In this document: piece after piece, positions 42,346 to 51,775 of the stretch | How the letters are laid out: every line of letters starts with the position of its first letter | How positions within the stretch are numbered: position 1 is the first letter of the stretch | Source: Verrucomicrobiota bacterium | Lineage (GTDB): Bacteria > Verrucomicrobiota > Verrucomicrobiia > Verrucomicrobiales > Akkermansiaceae | Length of the DNA: 64,000 nt | Reading direction: 5' to 3' | Assembly (NCBI GenBank): GCA_017301995.1 | Contig: JAFLEH010000006.1 | Span: 124,001-188,000, forward strand | The notes under the pieces: generated by a model | What the model saw: the letters and a program-made list of their open reading frames with translations, nothing else | Told to the model about the DNA's origin: nothing | Database searches by the model: none | Translations under genes and position numbers: made by a program

Positions 42346-43332
42346 ATGAACGACCGACCCTGGCGCAAGATCGATTGCCATGTCCACCTGCTGGGCGATG
42401 GAAGCTCCGGCAGCGGCTGCTGGCTCCGCATGCGGACGCTGGTCCACCGGCTGATGGCAAGGATCATCGTGCACGAGTGCGGACTGCCTCAGGCGGCACT
42501 CAAGGACGGGCTCGATGGGATGTTGGAGCGCCGTTTGGCGGGCATGGTCCGGGATTCGTCGCTGGATGCCGTGGTGTTGTTGGGGCAGGATGTGCCGCAC
42601 CATGCGGATGGAACGCCGATGCCGGAAAAGGGCGCGTTCTTCGTGCCTAACACCCACCTTCTGGCGGTGTGTGCCCGGCACCCGGAAATCTTCCTTCCCG
42701 CGGTTTCCATCCACCCCGGACGGCGCGACGCGCTGGATGAGCTGGACCGCTGCCTGGCGGCGGGGGCGCGGGTGCTCAAGCTGCTGCCCAACTGTTTGAA
42801 CGTCGATTACTCCGAAGCGCGTTTGGCGCCGTTTTGGAAACGGATGGCGGAACAACGGATGATCCTGCTGAGCCATACCGGCGGCGAGCTGTCGCTGCCG
42901 GTGCTCAACCACCGGCTGGCCGATCCGAAACTGCTGGAACATCCGCTGAAACACGGCGTGACGGTGATCGCGGCGCATTGTGCCGGCAGATCCGGGTTGT
43001 GGGATCCGGATTACACCGCCGACTTGTTGGAGATGTTCCGCGAATGGCCGAATCTCTACGGCGACAACTCCGCGCTGAGCTCGCCGGTCCGCGCGGGGAC
43101 GCTGCGGTGGATTTTGCCGGAACCGGCGCGCGACCGCGTGGTCCACGGCAGCGATTTTCCGATCGCAGTCGGCGGGTTCGGTCCGTGGCGGCTCGGGTTG
43201 ATCGACGGCGAAACGTGGAGCAAGTCGCGGCACGAGCCGAATGTGCTGGAGCGCGATGTGCTCCTCAAACGCGCGGTGGGATTCGACGATTCCCATTTCC
43301 AACGGATGGATCGTTTGTTAGCCATTTCCTAA
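42346..43332 (+). CDS. Amidohydrolase-family metal-dependent hydrolase
   Basis: 328 residues from ATG at 42346 (MNDRPWRKIDCHVHLLG); a TTG at 42337 would add three residues. The metal-binding HxH is in DCHVHLLG. Further ligands typical of the amidohydrolase_2/TatD-like barrel are LLSHTGGE, AAHCAG and VVHGSDFP (the His-x-Asp near the C-terminus). The role is not known; such proteins hydrolyse or decarboxylate small cyclic substrates. Cytoplasmic. The next gene starts four bases after its stop, so the two are probably translated together. Confidence 0.85.
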   Translation: MNDRPWRKIDCHVHLLGDGSSGSGCWLRMRTLVHRLMARIIVHECGLPQAALKDGLDGMLERRLAGMVRDSSLDAVVLLGQDVPHHADGTPMPEKGAFFVPNTHLLAVCARHPEIFLPAVSIHPGRRDALDELDRCLAAGARVLKLLPNCLNVDYSEARLAPFWKRMAEQRMILLSHTGGELSLPVLNHRLADPKLLEHPLKHGVTVIAAHCAGRSGLWDPDYTADLLEMFREWPNLYGDNSALSSPVRAGTLRWILPEPARDRVVHGSDFPIAVGGFGPWRLGLIDGETWSKSRHEPNVLERDVLLKRAVGFDDSHFQRMDRLLAIS

Positions 43333-43335
43333 CCC

Positions 43336-46254
43336 ATGGACTTTCTGCTGAAACACCTGGCGACGGTGCTGGTCCGGTTCGGACGGCTGGTGGTATGGTT
43401 CTACTATTCGCCGGTGCGGATTGTCGGGCGCGAGCGGATTCCGCGGCGGGGACCGGTGCTGCTGGTGGCGAACCATGCCAACTCGCTGATCGATCCGGTG
43501 CTGGTGGGTCTGGTGGCGCGCCGGAGGGTGAGTTTTCTGGCAAAGGCGCCGTTGTTCGACGTGCCGGTGTTCGGCCGGCTGATCCGCTGGCTGGGGATGA
43601 TTCCGGTGTTCCGTCCCAAGGACGATCCGCGGCAAACCCGACACAGTCTGGTGAGCCTGACCCGCGCGGCGGAGGAACTGGCGGGCGGATTGGCGGTGGG
43701 GATCTTTCCCGAGGGGAAAACCCACGACCAGCGGGCGCTGGCCGAGGTGTTGGGCGGTGCCGCCCGGCTGATCCAACAAGCGGTAGAGGCGGGAGCCACC
43801 GGTCTAACTGTGGTGCCGGTGGGGATCAACTTCGATGACAAGCGGCTTTTCCGCAGCGCGGTGTGGGTGGAAGTGGGCGAGCCGCTGGATGTGACCGATG
43901 TTCTATCCGCCGCGGGTTCGGTGGCCGCGGCACGCCACAATCTGACGAAGGAAATCGCCGGGCGCCTGAGGGCGGCGATGATCCACCTCGACCGCGCGGA
44001 GTTGGAGCCGTTTCTCGAGGATCTGGAGGTGTTGGACCCTGCGTTGCGCAAGCCCGGGAAGGAGCGGGTGTTTTCTCTCCAACAACGGAAGATCGTGGCG
44101 GACGCCCTCAACCACTATTGTCGGGCACGTCCGGAAACCGTGGCCAGGGTGGGGCGGGCGTTGCTTTCGCACAGGGCCCATCTCCGGGCGCATGGTCTAT
44201 CCGTGGGATCCGCGATCCTCAACGAACCGGCCTCCGTTAGGTGGCCGCTGCTGCTGTGGCGGACCGCCCGGCTCGGGTTCGGCCTGGTGCCGGTGCTTTG
44301 CGGCGTCCTGCAAAACCTTCCGCCGCTGGTGATCGAACGTCTGATCGTCAGGATGTTGCCGCAGGCGGGCTACACCACGGTCGCGCTGTCGCGGCTGGGC
44401 GTGGGATTCCCGGTGTTCGGATTGTGGTATGCGTTCACCGGTTGGCTGTTGGCGGGATATTTCCTACCGTGGGTGGCGTGGTTCTGGGTGCTGGCCACGC
44501 CGTTCGCCGGGTTGTTCGCGCTGCGCTATCTGCGGTCCGCCCGCTTGATTCTAACCGACTGGTGGATCGAGCTGCGGATGCTTTTCAAACGGAAGGCGCT
44601 GGACGAACTCCGTGTGCCGCAGGAACGCCTCAGGCGGCGGATCCGGAGTCTCAGCAACGCCTATGCCGCGCTGCGGCCGCCGCTGCCCGAGAAGCCGGTG
44701 CGGTGGATCGAGCGACCGCAGGTCAGGTTCGGTGTTCTAACCGGAATGGCGGGTGTGGCTCTGGCGTTTTTCGTGTATTGTGCCGCGCGGGTGGGCTTCA
44801 CCGACCGCGCGCTGGACGTGTTGGTGCGGCCCGCGCCCGTTTACCGGACGATGCCGGCGGACGAGCTGGAATCACAGCTTGTCGCCGACGAACGGCGCTT
44901 GTCGCGGACCATGGCGGCGATGGATGACCTGGAAACGCGCGCCCGCCGGATCAAGGCGGAGTTCGAGGCCGGCAAACACACGTTTTTCAGCGACAAGGCC
45001 AACGACCTGATCAGCCGGGAACTGCTGACCTATCTGAACTGCCGCCAGGAGTTGTTGGAAACGATCTTCCGCTACCGTTCCTATCCGACCATCCCGGACA
45101 CCCGGCAGCGCCAGCGGGCGTTTCTCCTGCAATTGGCGGCGGGATGCACGCTCTATCGGCATGCGGCCAGTCTGGTTGGTGTCTTTGCCGGTTGCCCGCT
45201 CGCGATCCGGCGGTTGAACGAGGGCGAACCCGCGTGGGGGATTCCCAACGGGATCTACGACATGGTTTCCACCAACGTGCGCAACGAGCGGAATCTCGTG
45301 CCGCTGCGCGCGGAAATGGCCGGATATCATGCGATGCGGGCCGAACTGGCCGCCGCGGGATTCGACAAAGCGGAGCCGCAAGCGGCTTTCCTCCGCCTGA
45401 TCGAGTCCACCCGGATCCGCGAGCCGGCGGAGAAGGGGATCTTGGCATCATGGTGGCGCGAGGCCGACGAATTGCGCGCCGGGTGGCTCTACCGCGGGCA
45501 ATCCGCGGTATCGCGGGCCGTGGGCAGCACCCGGCTGCGGCAGCGCGACAATGGCCCGCGCGTGACGGCTGGGCAGTTGGAGGAAATCCGGCGGCGTGTC
45601 AGGCCGGGCGACATTCTGCTGGAGCGGCAGGACTGGTTTCTCTCGCGGGCGTTCATGCCGGGCTATTGGGCGCACGCGGCGCTCTATGTGGGAACGCCGG
45701 AGGAAATCGAGGCGCTCGGCCTAACCAACCACGAGTGGGTGGCGCCCCATTGGGAGGCCTTCCGCCAGCGCGCGAAGGGCGGACGGGTCCACGCGATCAT
45801 CGAGGCGGTACCTGAAGGGGTTAGATTCACCACGCTTGAGGACTGTCTCGGCGTGGCGGACTCGGCGGCGGTGTTGCGGCCTGGCCGGGTCAATCCGGAG
45901 GATGTGAAGGAGGCCGTGGCGCGCGCGTTCCATCATCTTGGGAAAGAATATGATTTCGAGTTTGATTTTTTCAGCGCCGACAAACTGGTTTGCACCGAGT
46001 TGGTTCACCGGGCCTATGCCGACAATCCGCGGCTCGGGTTCCAGGTGGTTCGGGTGATGGGCCGCGACACCCTGCCGCCCACCGAGATCGCCCGCAAATT
46101 CGCCGCCGAGCGGTTGCGCCCGGACCGGCAGTTGGATCTGGTGATCTTCCTGGACGGCCACGCCAAGGGCGACTCCGCCGCCGTGGAAACCGAGGAGGAC
46201 TTCGCCGATACCATCAGACGCCCCGGAATGACCTGGTTCAGCTCTTTCGAGTGA
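43336..46254 (+). CDS. Fusion of PlsC-type acyltransferase and YiiX/C92 permuted papain-fold enzyme
   Basis: 972 residues. Residues about 1-215 are a glycerolipid acyltransferase: NHANSLIDP (His47 to Asp53, the Hx5D form seen in the yeast GPAT-like branch) and GIFPEGKTHD. Residues about 290-410 have several membrane helices, and another lies at about 470-490 (VLTGMAGVALAFFVYCAARV). A helical region follows (about 510-740). Residues 750-950 form a permuted NlpC/P60 domain of the YiiX/DUF830 type: RPGDILLERQDW, catalytic His780 in YWAHAALYVG and Cys886 in LVCTELVHRAY. That fold includes LRAT-like lipid acyltransferases, so both ends may handle acyl groups (inference). Envelope location is likely. 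I know of no standard family with this order. Confidence 0.85.
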   Translation: MDFLLKHLATVLVRFGRLVVWFYYSPVRIVGRERIPRRGPVLLVANHANSLIDPVLVGLVARRRVSFLAKAPLFDVPVFGRLIRWLGMIPVFRPKDDPRQTRHSLVSLTRAAEELAGGLAVGIFPEGKTHDQRALAEVLGGAARLIQQAVEAGATGLTVVPVGINFDDKRLFRSAVWVEVGEPLDVTDVLSAAGSVAAARHNLTKEIAGRLRAAMIHLDRAELEPFLEDLEVLDPALRKPGKERVFSLQQRKIVADALNHYCRARPETVARVGRALLSHRAHLRAHGLSVGSAILNEPASVRWPLLLWRTARLGFGLVPVLCGVLQNLPPLVIERLIVRMLPQAGYTTVALSRLGVGFPVFGLWYAFTGWLLAGYFLPWVAWFWVLATPFAGLFALRYLRSARLILTDWWIELRMLFKRKALDELRVPQERLRRRIRSLSNAYAALRPPLPEKPVRWIERPQVRFGVLTGMAGVALAFFVYCAARVGFTDRALDVLVRPAPVYRTMPADELESQLVADERRLSRTMAAMDDLETRARRIKAEFEAGKHTFFSDKANDLISRELLTYLNCRQELLETIFRYRSYPTIPDTRQRQRAFLLQLAAGCTLYRHAASLVGVFAGCPLAIRRLNEGEPAWGIPNGIYDMVSTNVRNERNLVPLRAEMAGYHAMRAELAAAGFDKAEPQAAFLRLIESTRIREPAEKGILASWWREADELRAGWLYRGQSAVSRAVGSTRLRQRDNGPRVTAGQLEEIRRRVRPGDILLERQDWFLSRAFMPGYWAHAALYVGTPEEIEALGLTNHEWVAPHWEAFRQRAKGGRVHAIIEAVPEGVRFTTLEDCLGVADSAAVLRPGRVNPEDVKEAVARAFHHLGKEYDFEFDFFSADKLVCTELVHRAYADNPRLGFQVVRVMGRDTLPPTEIARKFAAERLRPDRQLDLVIFLDGHAKGDSAAVETEEDFADTIRRPGMTWFSSFE

Positions 46255-46476
46255 ATTGCAACGGTCGTTCCGCGTGGCGGTGGGCCGCGCCACACGCCGC
46301 CATGGATCGCGGGCGGAATGTCCCGACGAACGGCGGCCGGATGCCCCGGAAGGCGCCGGATTGCGCGGCCCGCACGGCGGATTGGGGCTGTGGAGTCGAG
46401 CCCGGCGCAGGATTTCCTGGGGATCCGTGCGATTCCGCTTGCTAGCGGGGCGGATTATCCTATGGTTTGCCCCGCT

Positions 46477-48981
46477 ATGAAGAACCGTTCGTTTTGGCTG
46501 ATGATTCCGGTGGCCTTGGTCGCTCTCGGATCCTGTGAGAAGAAGGAAACCGCCGCGCCGAAACCGGCGGCCGACCCAGTACAGGTCGCGACAGAGAGCG
46601 CTCCGCCCAAGGCTCCCGCCGCACCGGAGAAACCGACTGCTCCTGAAACCCCGGCACCCGCGGCCACTCCCGCCGCCACCCCCGTAGCCGCCGCCAAGTC
46701 GCTCACTCCGGCCGAACGCGCCGAAAAGCTCGGCTTCGTGCGCTATCTGCCGGCCGACACCTCATCGGTCATCACCGTTCACAATGGCACGAAGATCGGT
46801 GAGCGCGCCCAGAGTCTGAAGCTTTGGAAGGTCATTCAGGAACAGATCGGCATCAACATGAATATGGAACCGCCGATGCCCCCGGATGCCGCTCCCGGTG
46901 AGGATTTTCCCATGCCGGAAGAGGAAAAGGCCGACGACGCCAAGCCCGCGCCCGAAGAACCCGGTGCCGATGCCAAAGAAGAGGAAAAACTCAGTGGCGT
47001 GCTCTCCGGCAACACCGGTGCCATGCTGGTGGCGGATCTCGATGAGAAAAAGCCCGCTGCGGACGAGGATATGGAAGAGGACATGCCGGCCGATATGGCC
47101 GAGCCGGTGTCGCCAGCCGATATGGTGGGTCAGGAAATCACCGTGGCGGTTGGCAAGAACGCGGGTGAGCAACTCACGAATCTCCTCACCGGTTACGAGC
47201 GCTTTTACTACTTCATGCTGCGCGCGGCGACCAAGTCGTTTGCGGCATCCGTCAAGGCGGGTGACGCCGGAGGCATGGAGCAGGCCATGCAAAACGCGAT
47301 GACCGAGGAACTGGGCAAGGACCTCATCAACGACCCCGAGTCGGGCATCGGCCTCATCGACCGCGCCCAAATGCCCGCCGTTTACGTCGCGTTCCGCACG
47401 CCCAAGGAAAAGCAGGACGCCGTGGCCGACCAGATCGGCCAGTCGATCGACATGTTCGGCAACGAGGGTGAGGTCAGCGAACCGATCACCATCGAGAAAT
47501 CGGGCGCCAAGCTCACCGGTTTCAAACTGCTCGGTTCGAAGATCGTCGAGGAACTCAAGAACGAGCGCGAGGAAATGGACAACATGCTCGGCACCGAAAA
47601 CGCCGACAAACTGCTCGCCGCCATCGCCAAGAAGACCCTCGTGGTGGCCTCCGGCAAGCTCGGCGAATACGTGGTGATCTTCGTGGGAACCTCGGAGGAG
47701 GATTTCGGTCTCACCGAGGATCCGGCGAAGTCGCTGGCCGCCGGTAAGGAACTGGCGTTTGCCGATGCCTACGCCGACAAAGACCTGGCCGCCCTCATCT
47801 ACGGCAACCAAAGCGCCGCCAAGGCGCTATTTGGCAGCGCGGCCGGGCTGGCCAACTATGCCAACGGCATCCGCGACGGACTCTCCGGTTCGGAAGGCCT
47901 CGGCGAAACCCGCGACCTCGAAGCCATGCTCCAAATGGTGGCCGAACGCGAAACCGCCCTCCGCAAGCTGGGTGGCGCCGACGCGCTCGGCGTGGTGGCG
48001 TTCTTCGACCAAGGCCTCCGGGTGGAGTCCTTCGGCGGCTACGACCCCGGCGCGCTGGACTGGAAAACCCCGTGCCGCTTGAGCCACCTCGGCGATTCCC
48101 CGGACGTGGCCGTTTTCCTCAACGCCACCGCCGATGCCGCCTACGACGAAAAAGCCCTGGCCTACTACGAAGCGCTCGTCGAGACCGCCTACTCGGCCGC
48201 CACCAAGTTCTCCGAACTCCCGGTGGAAGACGGCGACGTGAAGCAGTTCAAGGAAACGCTGGACATGTTCAATACCAATTTCCGCACCGAGGCGCTCGCG
48301 CTTTGGGATGCGATCCGCGGCGACCTCGGCGCCGGACTCGGCCAGGAATCCGCCCTCGTGGTGGACCTCAAAGGCTCCATGCCCACCTTCCCAGGCGTGC
48401 CGCAAACGGTGATCGACAAGGCCAAATTCCCCCGCGCGACGGTGGTTGTGCCGGTGGCCGACCGGGCGAAACTCTCCGCCTCCTGGACCAAGATCAACGA
48501 TTCCTGCACCAAACTGCTCGGCAAGATCAGCGAGATGGCCGGCGAGGACATCCCGATGCAGAAACCCATCAGCTCGGAGAAAAACGGCTACACGACTTGG
48601 TTCATGTCGCTGCCGTTCCAAACCAACGACTTCATCCCGTCCGTCACGGTTGGCGACAAGTGGTTTGCCGCTTCCACCTCCAAAGACCGCGCGCTCGAGT
48701 TGCTCGGCCAGGCGGAGAAAGCCGCCGACGGCCGCACCGGACTGTATCTCAAAGTCGATTTCAAGGCATTCCAAGCCTGTGCCGCCGATACGCTCAAGCT
48801 GCTCGACGAAAACGCCAAGGAGATCTTCGGCGACAATGAGTCGATGCTGGAGCAAGTGACGGCCACCAAGGAAATGCGCGACAAACTGCTCGACGCCATG
48901 ACCGAATTGGACTCGCTCACCGTTCACAGCCGCCGCGAGGACGGCGTGCTCCGTGGCAGCGTCCACTTCAAAACCAACTGA
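46477..48981 (+). CDS. Putative lipoprotein of unknown function
   Basis: 834 residues from ATG at 46477; another ATG at 46462 is possible. The N-terminus MKNRSFWLMIPVALVALGSCEKKE has a lipobox-like LGSC, so it is probably a lipid-anchored periplasmic protein. After it comes a low-complexity Ala/Pro/Thr linker (about residues 20-75), then a long globular region. That region has an acidic insert at about 130-215 (EEEKADDAKPAPEEPGADAK; MEEDMPADMAEPVSP) and repeated alpha/beta segments. I do not recognise the family. It is monocistronic: a hairpin follows and the VWA gene begins 93 bases after. Confidence 0.75.
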   Translation: MKNRSFWLMIPVALVALGSCEKKETAAPKPAADPVQVATESAPPKAPAAPEKPTAPETPAPAATPAATPVAAAKSLTPAERAEKLGFVRYLPADTSSVITVHNGTKIGERAQSLKLWKVIQEQIGINMNMEPPMPPDAAPGEDFPMPEEEKADDAKPAPEEPGADAKEEEKLSGVLSGNTGAMLVADLDEKKPAADEDMEEDMPADMAEPVSPADMVGQEITVAVGKNAGEQLTNLLTGYERFYYFMLRAATKSFAASVKAGDAGGMEQAMQNAMTEELGKDLINDPESGIGLIDRAQMPAVYVAFRTPKEKQDAVADQIGQSIDMFGNEGEVSEPITIEKSGAKLTGFKLLGSKIVEELKNEREEMDNMLGTENADKLLAAIAKKTLVVASGKLGEYVVIFVGTSEEDFGLTEDPAKSLAAGKELAFADAYADKDLAALIYGNQSAAKALFGSAAGLANYANGIRDGLSGSEGLGETRDLEAMLQMVAERETALRKLGGADALGVVAFFDQGLRVESFGGYDPGALDWKTPCRLSHLGDSPDVAVFLNATADAAYDEKALAYYEALVETAYSAATKFSELPVEDGDVKQFKETLDMFNTNFRTEALALWDAIRGDLGAGLGQESALVVDLKGSMPTFPGVPQTVIDKAKFPRATVVVPVADRAKLSASWTKINDSCTKLLGKISEMAGEDIPMQKPISSEKNGYTTWFMSLPFQTNDFIPSVTVGDKWFAASTSKDRALELLGQAEKAADGRTGLYLKVDFKAFQACAADTLKLLDENAKEIFGDNESMLEQVTATKEMRDKLLDAMTELDSLTVHSRREDGVLRGSVHFKTN

Positions 48982-49028
48982 CCCGCTTCACGCTCCGGCG
49001 CGATCCGCCGGGAAACCCTGAAATTCAA

Positions 49029-49056
49029 CGGTCGCCGCCCTAAGAAGCGGCGGCCG
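49029..49056. terminator. GC-rich hairpin between lipoprotein and VWA genes
   Basis: Arms CGGTCGCCGC and GCGGCGGCCG match at nine of ten positions around an eight-base loop. No T-run follows, so it may slow or end transcription, or do neither. Confidence 0.35.
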
Positions 49057-49074
49057 TGTCCCGTTCCCATCAAA

Positions 49075-50160
49075 ATGTCCGAACCCGTCCAATTCCAAAC
49101 CATTGACGCACCGGTGACCTCCGATAATCCCCAGGTGGCCGAGTTTGTGGCGCATCAGCGACGCCAGCAGGCCGCCCAATCCGCGGTCGTCGCGTGCATC
49201 ATTCTCGCCATGCTCTGCCTGGTCCTGTGGCTGATCGCGATCCTGCCGTCCTTCAAGGAGACGCCGCAGATCATCACCTATCAGCCACCGCAGCAGAAGG
49301 AAGACGAACCGAGGGATAGGCCCGATCTCGCGCGCGGGCTGCGCCCGAAACCGGCAAACTCCAGCTCCGCTCGCGCCCGTGTGATCGCGGCCTCGATCGC
49401 GGCACCCGTGGCCGTTCCCATGCCGGACAATCCGGACCCGACCGGCCCCTTCGGTATTGACGACGATTTCAACGCGGGCTTCGGTGCCGGCGACGGCGAC
49501 GGAGACGGTGGCGGCGGTTCCTCGTTCTTCGGCACCGCCCGGCCGGGGAAACGCGCGGTTTACATCGTCGATTTCTCGCTTTCCATGACCTCGGACGTGG
49601 TCAAGGGCGGATCGCGGATTTCCGCGCTCAAGAAGGAACTCATCCGGTCGATCAACGCGCTCAACCCGAAGATGAATTTTACCGTGATTTTCTTCTCCCA
49701 CCGCGCTTGGAGCGTGGATGCGCCGGGCGATTCGCCCGCGGCCAGCGGATGGGACGGCATCGGCAATCCGCCGATCGTCAATTGGTATCCGGCCACACCG
49801 AACATCAAGGACGAGTTCCTGGCGAAAGTGAAAGCCATGAACCCGGACGGCAATACCCAGTGGTATCCGCCGCTCAAGATGGCGTTCTCCATGAAACCCG
49901 CGCCCGACACTGTCTATCTGCTGTCCGACGGCGAGCCGCGCGACTACGATCAGGTCATCAACGAAATCGACGAGATGAACACCAACAAGATTCCGGTTGA
50001 TACGATCGCGTTCGAGCTTCCCGGCACCCCGGCGCGCTACATGATGGACATCGCGCGCGCCACCGGCGGCAAGTTCGCCATCGTGTACAAAGGCAGGCTG
50101 CTCAGCGGTTCCTCCGCCGAGGAACTGACCAATTCCAAGTTTGATGCCGAGAACAAGTGA
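49075..50160 (+). CDS. Membrane-anchored von Willebrand factor A domain protein
   Basis: 361 residues from ATG at 49075. It has a cytoplasmic N-terminus, one membrane helix at about 40-60 (AVVACIILAMLCLVLWLIAIL), a Pro/Lys/Arg-rich and then Gly/Asp-rich linker (GAGDGDGDGGGGSSFFG), and a VWA domain from about residue 158. The metal-dependent adhesion site is DFSLSM (Asp166, Ser168, Ser170), followed by LLSDGEPRD. It probably mediates protein-protein contact in the periplasm. It precedes trmO by 50 bases. The MoxR/DUF58 cluster, whose members often pair with VWA proteins, starts under 1 kb downstream. Confidence 0.88.
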   Translation: MSEPVQFQTIDAPVTSDNPQVAEFVAHQRRQQAAQSAVVACIILAMLCLVLWLIAILPSFKETPQIITYQPPQQKEDEPRDRPDLARGLRPKPANSSSARARVIAASIAAPVAVPMPDNPDPTGPFGIDDDFNAGFGAGDGDGDGGGGSSFFGTARPGKRAVYIVDFSLSMTSDVVKGGSRISALKKELIRSINALNPKMNFTVIFFSHRAWSVDAPGDSPAASGWDGIGNPPIVNWYPATPNIKDEFLAKVKAMNPDGNTQWYPPLKMAFSMKPAPDTVYLLSDGEPRDYDQVINEIDEMNTNKIPVDTIAFELPGTPARYMMDIARATGGKFAIVYKGRLLSGSSAEELTNSKFDAENK

Positions 50161-50209
50161 CGGCGGATCCGGCTCCGGAACCGGTGGCGACGTGTGCGCC
50201 GCCTTTCCG

Positions 50210-50896
50210 ATGAAGCCCATCGCGGTCGTGCGTTCGTGTTTCGGGGGGAAATTCGGAGTGCCCCGTCAACCGGGTCTTTGCCCGAGCGCGTGGGGAACGC
50301 TGGAGTTTCTGCCGAGATTTGACAGCCCGGAGTCGGTTAGGGGACTGGAAGGCTTTTCGCATCTGTGGCTTGTCTTCGCGTTTCATGAAACGGCGGACGA
50401 GGGCTGGCACCCCACCGTGCGCCCGCCGAGGTTGGGTGGAAACCGCCGGATCGGCGTGTTCGCCAGCCGCTCGACCTATCGACCCAATCCGATCGGGTTG
50501 TCGTTGGTGAAATTGGAGGGAGTTGATCTAACGGACGGACGCGCGCGACTGCGTCTGGGCGGATTGGATCTGATAGACGGCACGCCGGTGTTCGATGTGA
50601 AGCCCTATCTGCCCTATGCCGAGGCTCCGCCCGACGCATCGGGAGGTTTCGCGAATGAAGAACCCGCGCGCCTGCCGGTGGTGATCGAACCGGCGGCGGA
50701 GTCGGCCTTTTCCCAGCTTCCGCCGCGTGCGCGGGCGGTGATTCGGGAGGCGCTCTCCCTCGACCCGCGGCCCGCCACGCGGACGGGCGATGGCGACCGC
50801 GTTTTTGGCGCGCCGCTTTGCGGAAAAGACGTCCGCTTTCGGATTCAGGACGGAGTCTGCCGCGTCGTCGGAATCGCCGCGGCGCGGAACCTCTAA
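50210..50896 (+). CDS. trmO: tRNA (t6A37) N6-methyltransferase TrmO (TsaA-like)
   Basis: 228 residues from ATG at 50210. TrmO methylates N6-threonylcarbamoyladenosine at position 37 of tRNA-Thr using S-adenosylmethionine. The single-sheet beta-barrel SAM fold is recognised by the start IAVVRSCFGGKFGVPRQPGL, the motif GFSHLWLVFAFHE and the signature RSTYRPNPIGLSLVKL. It also has the YLPYAEAP segment and a C-terminal domain (about 155-228). Length agrees with E. coli TrmO (235). It shares no evident function with its neighbours. Confidence 0.93.
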   Translation: MKPIAVVRSCFGGKFGVPRQPGLCPSAWGTLEFLPRFDSPESVRGLEGFSHLWLVFAFHETADEGWHPTVRPPRLGGNRRIGVFASRSTYRPNPIGLSLVKLEGVDLTDGRARLRLGGLDLIDGTPVFDVKPYLPYAEAPPDASGGFANEEPARLPVVIEPAAESAFSQLPPRARAVIREALSLDPRPATRTGDGDRVFGAPLCGKDVRFRIQDGVCRVVGIAAARNL

Positions 50897-51034
50897 CCGA
50901 GTCCGGGCGGCCACGCTCTCATGGGCGAGGCTTCGGATTGGGGTGGTTCCGGGCACCGGATTTACGGGTTTCGGTTATTCCGGGGGCACTCCGGGCTTTA
51001 CTCCGGGGCGGAGAACGGCTAGTCCATCGGCGGC

Positions 51035-51775
51035 TTGAGCGCGTATGAGGCGAAAGTTGACACCTTGCAGGCGGTGGAGCTTGCGGAAGGCGTGGAAATC
51101 CGCTTGCGGATGGCCGGGCCGTTGCTGCGTCTGGCGGCCTATCTGATCGACCTGTGCATCAAGACCGGAATCTGGATTGTGGTGTTTCTCGTGATGATGG
51201 TCGCGGGAGTGGCTTTGGGCGACAAGGTGACCGCCGGATTGCTCGCGCTGATCGGGTTTTTCATGGAGTGGCTCTATCCGACGCTGTTCGAGGCAGGGCG
51301 GTGGAGCGCCACACCGGGGAAACGGGCGGTGGGGCTGAAGGTGGTGCAGGTGACGGGATCGCCCATCACGGTGGGACAGGCGTTTTTGCGCAATATCCTG
51401 CGGTGGATCGACGCAATGCCGTTTTTCACCTATGGGTTCGGCATGGCGAGTTGTCTGGCGACGCGACGTTTCCAACGGTTGGGTGATCTGGCGGCGGGCA
51501 CCGTGGTGATCTATGACCGGCAACCGGCGCTGCCGGTGGTGGCCGCGCCGCCGCCGATCGGAGCGGTGCCGCTGCCGGTTGGTCTAACCGCCGATGAAAC
51601 GCGGACCCTGGTGCTGTTCCGCGAGCGCGCCGGGCTGTGGTCGGCGGGGCGGCGCGAGGAAATCGCGGATCAGGCGGAGGTGCTGAGCGGGGCGCGCGGC
51701 GCCGCGGGTGTGGCCCGCCTGATGGCGATGGCTCATTGGGTACAGGAAAAGAGACAGGGGGGGGGCAAGCGATGA
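51035..51775 (+). CDS. RDD-family membrane protein
   Basis: 246 residues, start taken as TTG at 51035 since the nearby ATG at 51045 is out of frame; the next in-frame TTG is 51065. RDD signature: MAGPLLRLAAYLIDL near the N-terminus (here with the variant R..AYLID), then membrane helices (WIVVFLVMMVAGVAL; LIGFFMEWLYPTLFEAG) and the segment TPGKRAVGLKVV...RNILRWID. The C-terminal 75 residues are soluble and helical. First gene of the MoxR-type cluster. Its stop overlaps the next ATG (ATGA). An eight-G run lies at its 3' end (about 51758-51765), a possible slippage site. Confidence 0.85.
   Translation: MSAYEAKVDTLQAVELAEGVEIRLRMAGPLLRLAAYLIDLCIKTGIWIVVFLVMMVAGVALGDKVTAGLLALIGFFMEWLYPTLFEAGRWSATPGKRAVGLKVVQVTGSPITVGQAFLRNILRWIDAMPFFTYGFGMASCLATRRFQRLGDLAAGTVVIYDRQPALPVVAAPPPIGAVPLPVGLTADETRTLVLFRERAGLWSAGRREEIADQAEVLSGARGAAGVARLMAMAHWVQEKRQGGGKR

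Noticed and set aside
51758..51765. Frameshift at an eight-G run in the RDD gene
   Set aside because: The frame continues to a normal stop that overlaps the next start, as expected; no sequence error is needed.
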